Source: GCA-2733415 sp965178635
GTDB lineage: Bacteria > Bacteroidota > Bacteroidia > Flavobacteriales > Flavobacteriaceae
DNA: 13,119 bases
Reading direction: 5' to 3'
Assembly: GCA_965178635.1 (NCBI GenBank)
Contig: CBCXVT010000001.1
Span: 1 to 13,119, forward strand
A program made the position numbers and the translations under genes. Under the pieces are notes generated by a model. The model had not been told where the DNA came from. It saw only the letters and a program-made list of their open reading frames with translations, and made no database searches. Positions 6,082 through 12,209 of the stretch are shown piece after piece. Each line of letters begins with the position of its first letter. Position 1 is the stretch's first letter.

Positions 6082-6570
6082 CTATTTTTTAAATTTAACT
6101 AAAGTATTATTGGCTTTTGTAGCTGTTAGCCAATCCCTTTTGTTTGTTTGTACCACTTCAGCAAGATAACAATCAGGTGTTATTTCTTGTATAAGTGCAA
6201 TAAAACTTATAGGGTTGCGATCAATTTTAAAATTAATAAACTCTCCAACTTTCGGTTTATTATCTGCATAACCGCTAATTCTACCAACTGTTAATTCATA
6301 ATAATCGCTTTCGCTGTTTTCTTTATGTGGTGCTTCATATACTGGTTCTAATGTATCTTTGATTTCTTTTAAACTTTTTAATTGCTCTTTGAAATTTTCA
6401 AAAGATTTTACTTCTAAAGTTGTTATAAAACATAAACCAGAAAGAAAAGTTATAACAAATAAAATTGTTAACTTGTCGTGATAAGGCCCAAATAAAGTAT
6501 AGGCTGTTAATACAGAAGCAAGCGATATAAACGCTGCTACAAATGATATTCTCAAAACTATTCTATGCAT
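6082..6570 (-). CDS. Two-helix membrane protein with C-terminal soluble domain
   Basis: The protein has 162 residues. Two membrane segments lie at about 5-27 and 33-52, separated by a short polar turn (GPYHDK). A lysine- and glutamate-rich helix follows (KSFENFKEQLKSLKEIKDTL, 55-74) that may form a coiled coil. The last 70 residues form a strand-rich soluble domain (YYELTVGRISGYAD, EFINFKIDRNPISFIALIQEI, CYLAEVVQT), probably in the cytoplasm given the basic start (MHRIVLR). It is the first gene after TerL and follows a 60-base gap with a possible promoter; CGGAG lies eight bases before the ATG. No family is recognised. It could anchor a phage complex at the membrane or work with the peptidase gene 7 bases downstream. 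Confidence 0.72.
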   Translation of the reverse strand: MHRIVLRISFVAAFISLASVLTAYTLFGPYHDKLTILFVITFLSGLCFITTLEVKSFENFKEQLKSLKEIKDTLEPVYEAPHKENSESDYYELTVGRISGYADNKPKVGEFINFKIDRNPISFIALIQEITPDCYLAEVVQTNKRDWLTATKANNTLVKFKK

Positions 6571-6579
6571 TTCTATTAC

Positions 6580-6593
6580 TCCGAGCTATTTTA
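6580..6593 (-). promoter_or_regulatory. TAAAATAGCTCGGA element in the gap after TerL
   Basis: The minus strand reads TAAAATAGCTCGGA just before the ATG at 6570. The same 14 bases lie just before the ATG at 13046. TAAAAT matches five of six bases of a sigma-70 -10 box, and CGGAG works as a ribosome binding site. No good -35 is seen 17 bases upstream here (TCTTTG), so promoter strength is uncertain. Confidence 0.4.
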
Positions 6594-6630
6594 AAAGTTG
6601 AAGGCTACCACAAAGAAATGACATTGCAAG

Positions 6631-8094
6631 TTAGAACAAACGAACAATTTTGCTTTCAACTTTATTACTTACAATTGGATATTTGTAACCAATAAAATAA
6701 CCTATTGAATCTGGTAAATGGTCTTTGTTTGCTGTCTTATCTGGTGTTCCATCTGGGCCATAAATTTGTTGTTCTAAACAATCTGTTGATTCTGGACAAT
6801 TGTTAGTATTTACAAGCAAGCGCCTTTGGCCTTCGCCGTTTAAAATCATCGCATTAACTGACATAACCCTATCTTTTACAGGCTGGTGTTTGTTAAATGC
6901 ATTGATAGTAAAATTATGACTTCTAATAATTGTGAAATCAGATTCAGAGGCGCTTTTACTTGATGTGCTTTTACCACTGCAATCAGGATAAACACAAACA
7001 TTATGATTTGGGTATCTGCTTTCTATTGCTTTGCATAAAGATGGTGTATCTTCAGAACCAAAAATTTCATCTAATAACATTGGTCTATCATCACGAATAA
7101 CAAAAATGCTTGCTGCCATTTTGTGAACGTTAAAGTCCATTCCTACATGCAAAGCTTCATGTTTCTTTATCGTTTCGTTTGTATGGTTTTTAACCCTATC
7201 AAAGTTTCCATAAACCGCACCGCTTGTTAAGTTTACAAAATTCCCTTCAATATAAGCTTGTGCAATTTCAGGTGGATAACTTGCACGTAAATTAGGGATG
7301 TAATCAGGCGGTAAATGTGGGTTTGAATAACTTGGAGCTTTTATTTTTCCATAGCCAGCAGCTTTCTTTTTATCCCATCTATTATAACAAAAAACAAAAC
7401 CTTCTGGTGTTGAATAAGCACTTACTTTATTCTTTTCAACTTTCTTTACATGCGTTCCTGTTTTTCTTTGTAACGTTCTTTCTATTTGTCCTTTGTCATT
7501 AATAACATAATCATTTCTACCAAACTCTTGTTCTTCTTCTGGCATTTCTTCAACGGGTATATAAACCTGTTCCCCATCTTCATCAACAACCGGAACTTGT
7601 TGACGATTACGCGCTATTATTTTATTCCAAGCCTGTTCTGCTTTTTGATGTTGCATAACATCTAATTCATCAACGTGCGCCCTAAAAGTTTGATAGCCAA
7701 CAATACGTGCTGGATTATCCATTGAACGGCAAATGATTTGTTTACCGTCTGGTAAATAAAAAATGTAATCTGATTTATTGAGATTATAAAACTTTTTAGT
7801 TTTGGTGCTGTTCTTTGGGTTACCAGCTCTATAGCCAGCATATTGCAGCATTTCTTCTAGGTAGGGGATTGTTATTAATTTTAACAAATCATAAGTTGGA
7901 GCATAAGCACCAACTTTTAAACCATAAACAGGATAGTTTAAATCATTAAGAATTGCCGCTGTCATGATGGTAGATTTACCAGCACCAAAACCAGCGACAA
8001 ACAAAGTATATTTATTTTCTGATAATAAAAATTCAGTTTGGGGTTCGGTTAGTTCTAATTCCCAATCACCATTTTCATCTTGTTCTAATTCCAC
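6631..8094 (-). CDS. terL: Terminase large subunit (DNA-packaging ATPase and nuclease)
   Basis: This motor protein cuts concatemeric phage DNA and pumps it into the prohead through the portal. The 487 residues show both domains. In the ATPase half there is an adenine-binding Q motif (TEPQTEF, Gln19), Walker A GFGAGKST (35-42) and Walker B AHVDELD (139-145) with the acidic pair. In the RNase H-like nuclease half the metal ligands are probably Asp320 (GMDFN), Asp371 (VYPDCSG) and Asp458/Asp462 in KDHLPDSIGY. The length is normal and there is no frameshift or intron. An acidic insertion at about 168-195 (DEDGEQ, EEMPEEEQE) separates the two domains. A short gene occupies the usual small-subunit position upstream, but no classic small terminase is recognisable. 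Confidence 0.96.
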   Translation of the reverse strand: MELEQDENGDWELELTEPQTEFLLSENKYTLFVAGFGAGKSTIMTAAILNDLNYPVYGLKVGAYAPTYDLLKLITIPYLEEMLQYAGYRAGNPKNSTKTKKFYNLNKSDYIFYLPDGKQIICRSMDNPARIVGYQTFRAHVDELDVMQHQKAEQAWNKIIARNRQQVPVVDEDGEQVYIPVEEMPEEEQEFGRNDYVINDKGQIERTLQRKTGTHVKKVEKNKVSAYSTPEGFVFCYNRWDKKKAAGYGKIKAPSYSNPHLPPDYIPNLRASYPPEIAQAYIEGNFVNLTSGAVYGNFDRVKNHTNETIKKHEALHVGMDFNVHKMAASIFVIRDDRPMLLDEIFGSEDTPSLCKAIESRYPNHNVCVYPDCSGKSTSSKSASESDFTIIRSHNFTINAFNKHQPVKDRVMSVNAMILNGEGQRRLLVNTNNCPESTDCLEQQIYGPDGTPDKTANKDHLPDSIGYFIGYKYPIVSNKVESKIVRLF

Positions 8095-8103
8095 TTAAAT
8101 TCC

Positions 8104-8337
8104 TTAAGAGGAAAGAGATTTAATAATATCTTTTTCTTTTTCTTTTATGAACTTGTCGAGATTCTGTTCCATTATCTCGCCATTTTCATCAATACCGATT
8201 TGTTCAAAAACCTTTTTAGTAGAAGTATAATAACCAACATTGATTTTATTGTGTTCTTTATCTTCTCTTAGAATGCGATAGACTTTGCCTTTTTTAATTT
8301 GCGGCATTTCTTCATAATCAATTTCTACCAATTCCAT
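8104..8337 (-). CDS. Small acidic protein directly upstream of terL
   Basis: This 77-residue protein has a strand-rich first half (IKKGKVYRILREDKEHNKINVGYY) that could be a small barrel-like fold. A helical, charged C-terminus follows (NLDKFIKEKEKDIIKSL). A strong AAAAGGGG site precedes the ATG at 8337 and lies inside the end of the nuclease gene, with a 20-base overlap. It occupies the place where small terminase subunits often sit, but it is about half the usual length and has no recognisable helix-turn-helix. I therefore do not call it terS. It may act in packaging because it is translated next to terL; no family is recognised. Confidence 0.68.
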   Translation of the reverse strand: MELVEIDYEEMPQIKKGKVYRILREDKEHNKINVGYYTSTKKVFEQIGIDENGEIMEQNLDKFIKEKEKDIIKSLSS

Positions 8338-8704
8338 GCATTACCCCTTTTGCGAACCGCTGGAAAACATTTGAGTTCACAATCATATAGCCTTTGTCCA
8401 CATTGGGCAATAGATCAGCAGGTATAAGCCACTGCATAGGCTTCCTATTCTGTTTAAAGACTACGATAGGGATTAGATCGGAATTTTCGTGTTCGGCCTT
8501 AGCACGGATAACCTGAGTCCACCAGCTATACAAATCTAGCGTTTCACGGCGCTTTACTTCAATCAAGAAATGATCTGTTTCTATATCAGCGCCGCCTTCC
8601 CTTGCTTGCCCTAATAAACGCTTAGTTTGGACATTTAAATTATCATCTAGCCATTTACAAACTTCGCGTTCGAACTGAGCGCCTTTTTTTAGCCCGTTTG
8701 TCAT
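8318..8704 (-). CDS. PD-(D/E)XK nuclease, Holliday junction resolvase-like
   Basis: The protein has 128 residues. The core FEREVCKWLDD (11-21), REGGADIETD (35-44) and LIEVKRRETLDLYSWW (47-62) matches the PD-(D/E)XK nuclease layout. Glu12 or Glu14 lies in the first helix, Asp40 follows a Gly-Gly-Ala turn, and Glu49-Val-Lys51 carries the catalytic pair. Archaeal Hjc-type resolvases and several phage resolvases share the order G-x-x-F-E, G-x-x-D, E-V-K. In phages such enzymes resolve branched DNA so that terminase receives linear substrate, which fits its place two genes before terL. A basic patch later (KQNRKPMQW) could contact DNA. Other possibilities are a VRR-NUC type or a general nuclease; the fold is secure, the exact substrate is not. 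Confidence 0.85.
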   Translation of the reverse strand: MTNGLKKGAQFEREVCKWLDDNLNVQTKRLLGQAREGGADIETDHFLIEVKRRETLDLYSWWTQVIRAKAEHENSDLIPIVVFKQNRKPMQWLIPADLLPNVDKGYMIVNSNVFQRFAKGVMHGIGRN

Positions 8705-8912
8705 TTTGTGCTTTTCTCTCTTCTAAGATTCTCATTCGTTTATATCGTTCTATTTCAATTTCTGTGTCTGCTTTACCTCTTGTTGAAGTAACCCATTCAT
8801 AATTATTATGGATACAAACTTGACCACGTTTATTTATTTTATACCAAGCGCCGCTAATTAAAGCTTGTGCGCCTTCTGGTTTTTCATTACCTGTTAATTC
8901 TAATGAACTCAT
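8655..8912 (-). CDS. Small basic protein overlapping the resolvase-like gene
   Basis: This 85-residue protein starts at 8912, just after the stop of the upstream gene (AGGGCAGTATAAATG, a good ribosome site). It overlaps the nuclease gene by 50 bases. The middle (ALISGAWYKINKRGQVCIHN) suggests a short strand pair, followed by a helix (EIEIERYKRMRILEERK) and a strongly basic tail (KRAKKRRSVRTR). The tail would bind nucleic acid or neutralise a partner. The overlap with the nuclease N-terminus is in a different frame, so two proteins are read from the same 50 bases there. It may be an accessory DNA-binding factor; no family is recognised. Confidence 0.7.
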   Translation of the reverse strand: MSSLELTGNEKPEGAQALISGAWYKINKRGQVCIHNNYEWVTSTRGKADTEIEIERYKRMRILEERKAQNDKRAKKRRSVRTRSL

Positions 8913-9329
8913 TTATACTGCCCTAAAATCTTTGCCCAAAATTAAACGTTCATACCAGTGAACATATTTTGATTCTAGCACAGCTTTTGCTTCATCGAAA
9001 ATTTGATCTATCTCACTCCAATCTTCGCTTGGGATTTCTTTAATTGGGTAATAGTCCTGTTCATTACATAGAAAACCTAAAGTTGTTTCTAGGTGTTCAT
9101 CTGCTAATTTGTTCCAGAAGTGTAAATAAGAGTAACCTTTTTTATCTGTATAAATACCCATTATAACTTTAACGTTTTTGTTTTCTGTTGCGTACTGTAC
9201 GGCATTCCAAAAACATTTATGGTTAAACAAACCTTGAACTGATTTAGCATTAACCTTTTCGTTCAAAGAGGACAAATCAAGTAAAACACGCATGTAAACT
9301 TTTTTCTTTAGTTTAGCTGAAAATGACAT
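8913..9329 (-). CDS. Protein with possible papain-like C-H-E arrangement
   Basis: This is a 138-residue protein. The stretch HKCFWNAVQYATENKNVKVI (38-57), followed by GYSYLHFWNK (65-74) and ETTLG (81-85), resembles a family known from phages and bacteria. That family reads C-x-x-N-A, then a strand, then H-x-W-N, then D/E-x-T, and may have a cysteine-protease or transglutaminase-like fold. Candidate residues are Cys39, His70 and Glu81. The ends are charged, and the first ten residues are basic (MSFSAKLKKK). It overlaps the previous gene by 17 bases. I assign the resemblance cautiously: no catalytic activity is proven, and the family I recall has no firm biochemical role. Confidence 0.68.
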   Translation of the reverse strand: MSFSAKLKKKVYMRVLLDLSSLNEKVNAKSVQGLFNHKCFWNAVQYATENKNVKVIMGIYTDKKGYSYLHFWNKLADEHLETTLGFLCNEQDYYPIKEIPSEDWSEIDQIFDEAKAVLESKYVHWYERLILGKDFRAV

Positions 9330-9621
9330 TCTTATTTTCCTTAAGTTTTTGAAAAACCTTTTGTGAATTTTTAGTCATTGGGTCATGCCCGTAATAACCT
9401 AAAGACTCATGTGCGAATTTTAAATTGTTAATATCTTTAATTTCAGACGATACATATATTTTCATTCTTGTTCGTCTTCTTTTATGCTTCTTTACTAGAT
9501 TGCTTGCAATATCACGATTGTTAACTACATAAGCAATTGCGCCAGATTGTTTAAGCGTAAACCCACGACAAATAGAAAAATAATCAAGTCGTTTTCTTTC
9601 TTCAGTAAAATCTAAAGTCAT
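9313..9621 (-). CDS. Small basic protein with N-terminal 'L..FS' tag (family N member 1)
   Basis: This 102-residue protein starts with an acidic-basic helix, EERKRLDYFSICR (residues 7-19). That helix aligns with the N-termini of the next three genes upstream, where the shared pattern is E(K/R)..L..FS(L/I). The rest differs: a strand-containing middle and a very basic stretch (KKHKRRRTRMK, 44-54) that could bind nucleic acid. The start at 9621 overlaps the previous stop as ATGA. Nothing indicates an enzyme. The shared tag suggests a common partner or delivery signal. Confidence 0.7.
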   Translation of the reverse strand: MTLDFTEERKRLDYFSICRGFTLKQSGAIAYVVNNRDIASNLVKKHKRRRTRMKIYVSSEIKDINNLKFAHESLGYYGHDPMTKNSQKVFQKLKENKNVIFS

Positions 9622-10004
9622 AAACTAAATTTATTTCCCATATAACTAAATTGTCGTCTATGTTCTTCATCTATAATTTCACGACACCTAAACTCAAGGT
9701 GAATAGTCATATCACTATTCATAGCCTCTACTATATAACCACATAAATAATAAGTGCGGCCTCTTAAATCAGGAAAAGGAATTCTGCCAATATTATTGAT
9801 TTCTGTATGAACAAAATTTTCTCTTGCTATATTAAAATCATCTTTAATTGTAACTGAAGAATTACGGTTATATATTATTTCATTTCTTGTTTCTACTAGC
9901 GATGAAATATATCTAGCAGCAACAAAAGTTTTGTCTCTCTTTGTTTCTTTAGTAGTTCTTAAAGAAAAATTCTCTAACCGTTCTTTTTCTTTTGTTAAGT
10001 CCAT
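9618..10004 (-). CDS. Unknown protein with N-terminal 'L..FSLR' tag (family N member 2)
   Basis: The 128 residues begin MDLTKEKERLENFSLRTTKE, the clearest version of the shared N-terminal tag. The next part is alpha/beta (KTFVAARYISSLVETRNEIIY). A strand-rich C-terminal half has many charged residues (GRTYYLCGYIVEAMNSDMT, IHLEFRCREII). It overlaps the upstream gene by 10 bases and the downstream one by four. No known domain is seen. Two Cys residues (in YYLCGY and FRCRE) are too far apart in sequence to call a zinc site. Confidence 0.7.
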   Translation of the reverse strand: MDLTKEKERLENFSLRTTKETKRDKTFVAARYISSLVETRNEIIYNRNSSVTIKDDFNIARENFVHTEINNIGRIPFPDLRGRTYYLCGYIVEAMNSDMTIHLEFRCREIIDEEHRRQFSYMGNKFSL

Positions 10005-10567
10005 CTACCTTCACCAGATTTATTACCTGCTTTTCTTTTGCCACGATTAGGGCCACGCTTTTCATTTTTGCCTTCACGAAATTCAACAAGTGCGCTTCTT
10101 CTTTCTTCTTTTTCAATCTCTTCTTCAAATACACCATTAACAATTTTTGAAAACTCATCAACAATAAAAAATTTATTTCTTTGCGATCTTTGAGAAATGG
10201 AAAAAGCAAAAGTTACTGTGTGATCATCAAAGTTTTCTTCAAACGCATCAAGAATATAATTTGCATCAAATGGAGTTGAAAATGTATGGCCTAAATGACG
10301 ATGTAAATCAGCTTGTGTATGTATATCAAAATTAAAAATCAACATATGAGCATCAATGTGTAAGCAAATTCTTTGGGCGTCATTATGAAACAACGAATTA
10401 CCTTGAACTTGCGCTTTTAAATATTCTATTAATCTGTGTTCTTGATTTGATTCGCGCACATGAACTCTGGGAATCCCACCATCGTTAATTGATTCCCAAT
10501 GCAGTTCAATATCTTTTTTAGGACACAAAGATAAACTCTGTAAATATTGTTTTTCTTGAGCAAACAT
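9995..10567 (-). CDS. Unknown protein with N-terminal 'L.SLSL' tag and basic tail (family N member 3)
   Basis: This is the longest member at 190 residues. The tag is EKQYLQSLSLCP (5-16), with Leu in place of Phe. The central region is strand-rich and unusually His-rich (LHIDAHMLIFNFDIHTQADL, HRHLGHTF). A helix rich in Glu follows (VFEEEIEKEERRSALVEF), then a very basic low-complexity tail (GPNRGKRKAGNKSGEGRW) that probably binds DNA or RNA. The basic tail resembles those of recombination mediators and RNA-binding phage proteins, but there is no core motif to support a name. It is separated from the SSB-tail gene by only 8 bases. A longer overlapping frame inside it is rejected. Confidence 0.7.
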   Translation of the reverse strand: MFAQEKQYLQSLSLCPKKDIELHWESINDGGIPRVHVRESNQEHRLIEYLKAQVQGNSLFHNDAQRICLHIDAHMLIFNFDIHTQADLHRHLGHTFSTPFDANYILDAFEENFDDHTVTFAFSISQRSQRNKFFIVDEFSKIVNGVFEEEIEKEERRSALVEFREGKNEKRGPNRGKRKAGNKSGEGRWT

Positions 10568-10575
10568 ATCAATTC

Positions 10576-11028
10576 CTAAAACGGTATATCGTCATCAAAG
10601 TTATCAATCGGTTCAATCGGTTCAATTTTTCCTAAATATTGTAAATCATTTATAATTTTTAAATTTATAATTTTAAAAACTATTTCGTTTTGATTACCAA
10701 GAAAGCGTTCATAAACTTTATCGTAATTTATGTTTTCAAAATCAAGAATCTCTTTAGAATTACAAAGAACAATTATTTCTGAATAATTAAAACTGTTTAT
10801 AAGTTTATCATCAATTTCTAATTCTGTGCATAACATATATTGTTCGTTTATTTGATCTAACGTTAAATGTCCAACTAATTCAAAATCAATATAAAGTCTT
10901 AATGTATGTTCATTACTACCAATGACAGCCTTCTTTGTTGGTAGAGTTAAATCAATTGAGCGCCCGCGAAGACTAAAACATTTTAGCCAGCTAACACGGT
11001 CTTCTACATATTTTGTTAATGGTTCCAT
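10576..11028 (-). CDS. Protein ending in the SSB tail DDDIPF; candidate diverged single-strand DNA-binding protein
   Basis: The last residues, IDNFDDDIPF (141-150), match the acidic C-terminal tip of bacterial SSB (E. coli ends MDFDDDIPF). That tip docks PriA, RecQ, exonuclease I and polymerase III chi. Before it lies a short linker, IEPIEP. The strand IINDLQYLGK (125-134) resembles the strand that closes the SSB OB fold ('..iqfLg'). The first 120 residues are strand-rich (HTLRLYIDFELVG, SEIIVLCN) but lack clear aromatic binding residues, so I cannot confirm an OB fold. The N-terminus has the family tag RVSWLKCFSLRG. It is either a remote phage SSB or a tagged protein that recruits or competes for host SSB partners. 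The tail is direct evidence; the function is inferred. Confidence 0.78.
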   Translation of the reverse strand: MEPLTKYVEDRVSWLKCFSLRGRSIDLTLPTKKAVIGSNEHTLRLYIDFELVGHLTLDQINEQYMLCTELEIDDKLINSFNYSEIIVLCNSKEILDFENINYDKVYERFLGNQNEIVFKIINLKIINDLQYLGKIEPIEPIDNFDDDIPF

Positions 11029-11435
11029 TTTTCCGAGCCTAAAAATTTTCTAACTAATCTTGTTGATTTTGGTAATGTTCTTTCGTTAGGGCGAAGATAA
11101 ATTATACTAGCTAAAACAGAAGACACAACTAGCCTAGTATCTTTCGTAACAAAAGCACGACCTTCATTTGTCAGTACCTCGTCTGTAACATTGACACTAT
11201 TATCAAAAACCAAACAAACATATTCATTAAGACTTTTATAATAAGTTATCATCACAATTAATTTATTATGCAATGTAACTTTTACTTTTTGGTGATCACC
11301 TTGTTTCATTCCAGAAACATAAGAAACACAATTTTCAATATCTCTATAGGGTATATCACCCCAATCTGATTCATCTGGGCGATAATCATAAATGTCATTA
11401 TTTATATAAATTGTATTTTCTTGAAAAAGAATCAC
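11016..11435 (-). CDS. LPKS-tail family protein 5 (GTG start)
   Basis: This is the last member of the tandem family, 139 residues long. The start is GTG at 11435, overlapping the stop of the previous gene as GTGA; CCAAGAG lies just upstream. The N-terminus has the family strand pattern (NTIYINNDIYDY), the centre has VKVTLHNKLIVMI and YVCLVF in the 'L.NG..h' position (NG replaced by NK), and the C-terminus has TLPKSTRLVRKFL (residues 120-132) followed by GSEKWNH. The tail runs into the start of the SSB-tail gene (13-base overlap). Strand-rich, no membrane segment, no enzyme motif. It marks the switch from C-terminally tagged genes to the N-terminally tagged ones. Confidence 0.75.
   Translation of the reverse strand: MILFQENTIYINNDIYDYRPDESDWGDIPYRDIENCVSYVSGMKQGDHQKVKVTLHNKLIVMITYYKSLNEYVCLVFDNSVNVTDEVLTNEGRAFVTKDTRLVVSSVLASIIYLRPNERTLPKSTRLVRKFLGSEKWNH
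11029..11038 (-). promoter_or_regulatory. GCTCGGAAAA ribosome-site element before the SSB-tail gene
   Basis: The minus strand reads GCTCGGAAAA directly before the ATG at 11028. The same ten bases lie before the ATG at 13046 and a close form lies before 6570. It acts at least as the ribosome binding site (GGAA). It lies in the coding sequence of the preceding gene, so a promoter is uncertain. Confidence 0.35.
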
Positions 11436-11797
11436 TGTAAATACTCTTGGATTAACTTAGTTGACTTAGGTAAAATTTTTGATATTGGTTCGTCTTGATA
11501 TGTAGCGTAAAGATTAATAACACCAAATAAACCTTCTAGATAATTAAAATTAAAACTTTCTTCTATTCCTAAATCTTTACTAACAATACTAATATTATAA
11601 CTTTTAGTTTTTAAGCACTCATCAATATAAACCCAAAAACCGTTTGTTAATTGTATTTCCCAATATCCAAATATATTATTTTTATAAACAGAAACAAAAT
11701 CTTCTCTATTGCAAGCGCAATTATCAAAATTAAATGCCTTTCCAGCGATAAAAATACCTTGATCGTGTAAACTAAAACTATGATCTATTCTAGCCAT
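11432..11797 (-). CDS. LPKS-tail family protein 4
   Basis: This 121-residue protein ends exactly on the family tag, ILPKSTKLIQEYLQ, with nothing after it. The N-terminal strand pattern is GIFIAGKAFNFDN, the central one is WEIQLTNGFWVYI followed by YNISIV. Two cysteines (CAC, residues 27-29) are unusual in this phage but lack partners. The start (ATG at 11797) overlaps the previous stop by 8 bases. The tail codons differ from the same tail in gene 11790-12209 at nearly every silent site in the LPKS part, so selection is on the peptide. The function is unknown; size and shape suggest a small beta-rich binding domain. Confidence 0.77.
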   Translation of the reverse strand: MARIDHSFSLHDQGIFIAGKAFNFDNCACNREDFVSVYKNNIFGYWEIQLTNGFWVYIDECLKTKSYNISIVSKDLGIEESFNFNYLEGLFGVINLYATYQDEPISKILPKSTKLIQEYLQ

Positions 11798-12209
11798 GAC
11801 TCAAATACTCTTGGATAAGCTCTGAAGATTTTGGAAGTATTTTATAAACTTTATTTCCTGTCTTTACAGTTGACAGTTTATAAAATGCCATCTTGTCTAA
11901 AAACGCAATAATAAAATCAAGGTTACTTACAGTCATCATTGTTTTATCATCACTTAAAGGAACCGATGGAAAAACATCTTGTAAACAATTTCTTCTAGTG
12001 GCTTTATGAAAGAAGCGAACCGTATAATTATTTATTCCATTTTGATCAACACATAAAGCAAACCCATTTAAGAAAAACAAATTAAAATTATAATTACCAA
12101 ACACATCTTCATAAACATCACTGTTTACAATTTCTGCCAAAACAATCGGCATTATATTATTATAAACACTGCCATTAATTGATATTCGGTCTAAGCCAAG
12201 TATTATCAT
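11790..12209 (-). CDS. LPKS-tail family protein 3
   Basis: The 139 residues start with the family pattern DRISINGSVYNN. The centre reads FNLFFLNGFALCV then NNYTVRFF, the best example of the shared 'LFFLNG' strand pair. The C-terminus is KILPKSSELIQEYLSHG. GAAAGG, about seven bases before the ATG, lies within the tail-coding part of the upstream gene. The 35-base overlap with the upstream gene is the largest within the array. No known domain or catalytic set is seen. Confidence 0.77.
   Translation of the reverse strand: MIILGLDRISINGSVYNNIMPIVLAEIVNSDVYEDVFGNYNFNLFFLNGFALCVDQNGINNYTVRFFHKATRRNCLQDVFPSVPLSDDKTMMTVSNLDFIIAFLDKMAFYKLSTVKTGNKVYKILPKSSELIQEYLSHG

Noticed and set aside
7317..7502. 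Plus-strand open frame of 61 codons, very Leu/Phe-rich
   Set aside because: It is the shadow of the Lys-rich middle of terL; the hydrophobic run is simply the complement of lysine and glutamate codons.
8104..8337. Small terminase subunit call based on position before terL
   Set aside because: The protein is about half the usual length and has no recognisable helix-turn-helix, so position alone is not enough.
9949..10209. Minus-strand frame of 86 codons across the 9618 and 9995 genes
   Set aside because: It lies almost wholly inside two better genes, with Lys/Leu-rich composition typical of a shifted frame and no start signal.
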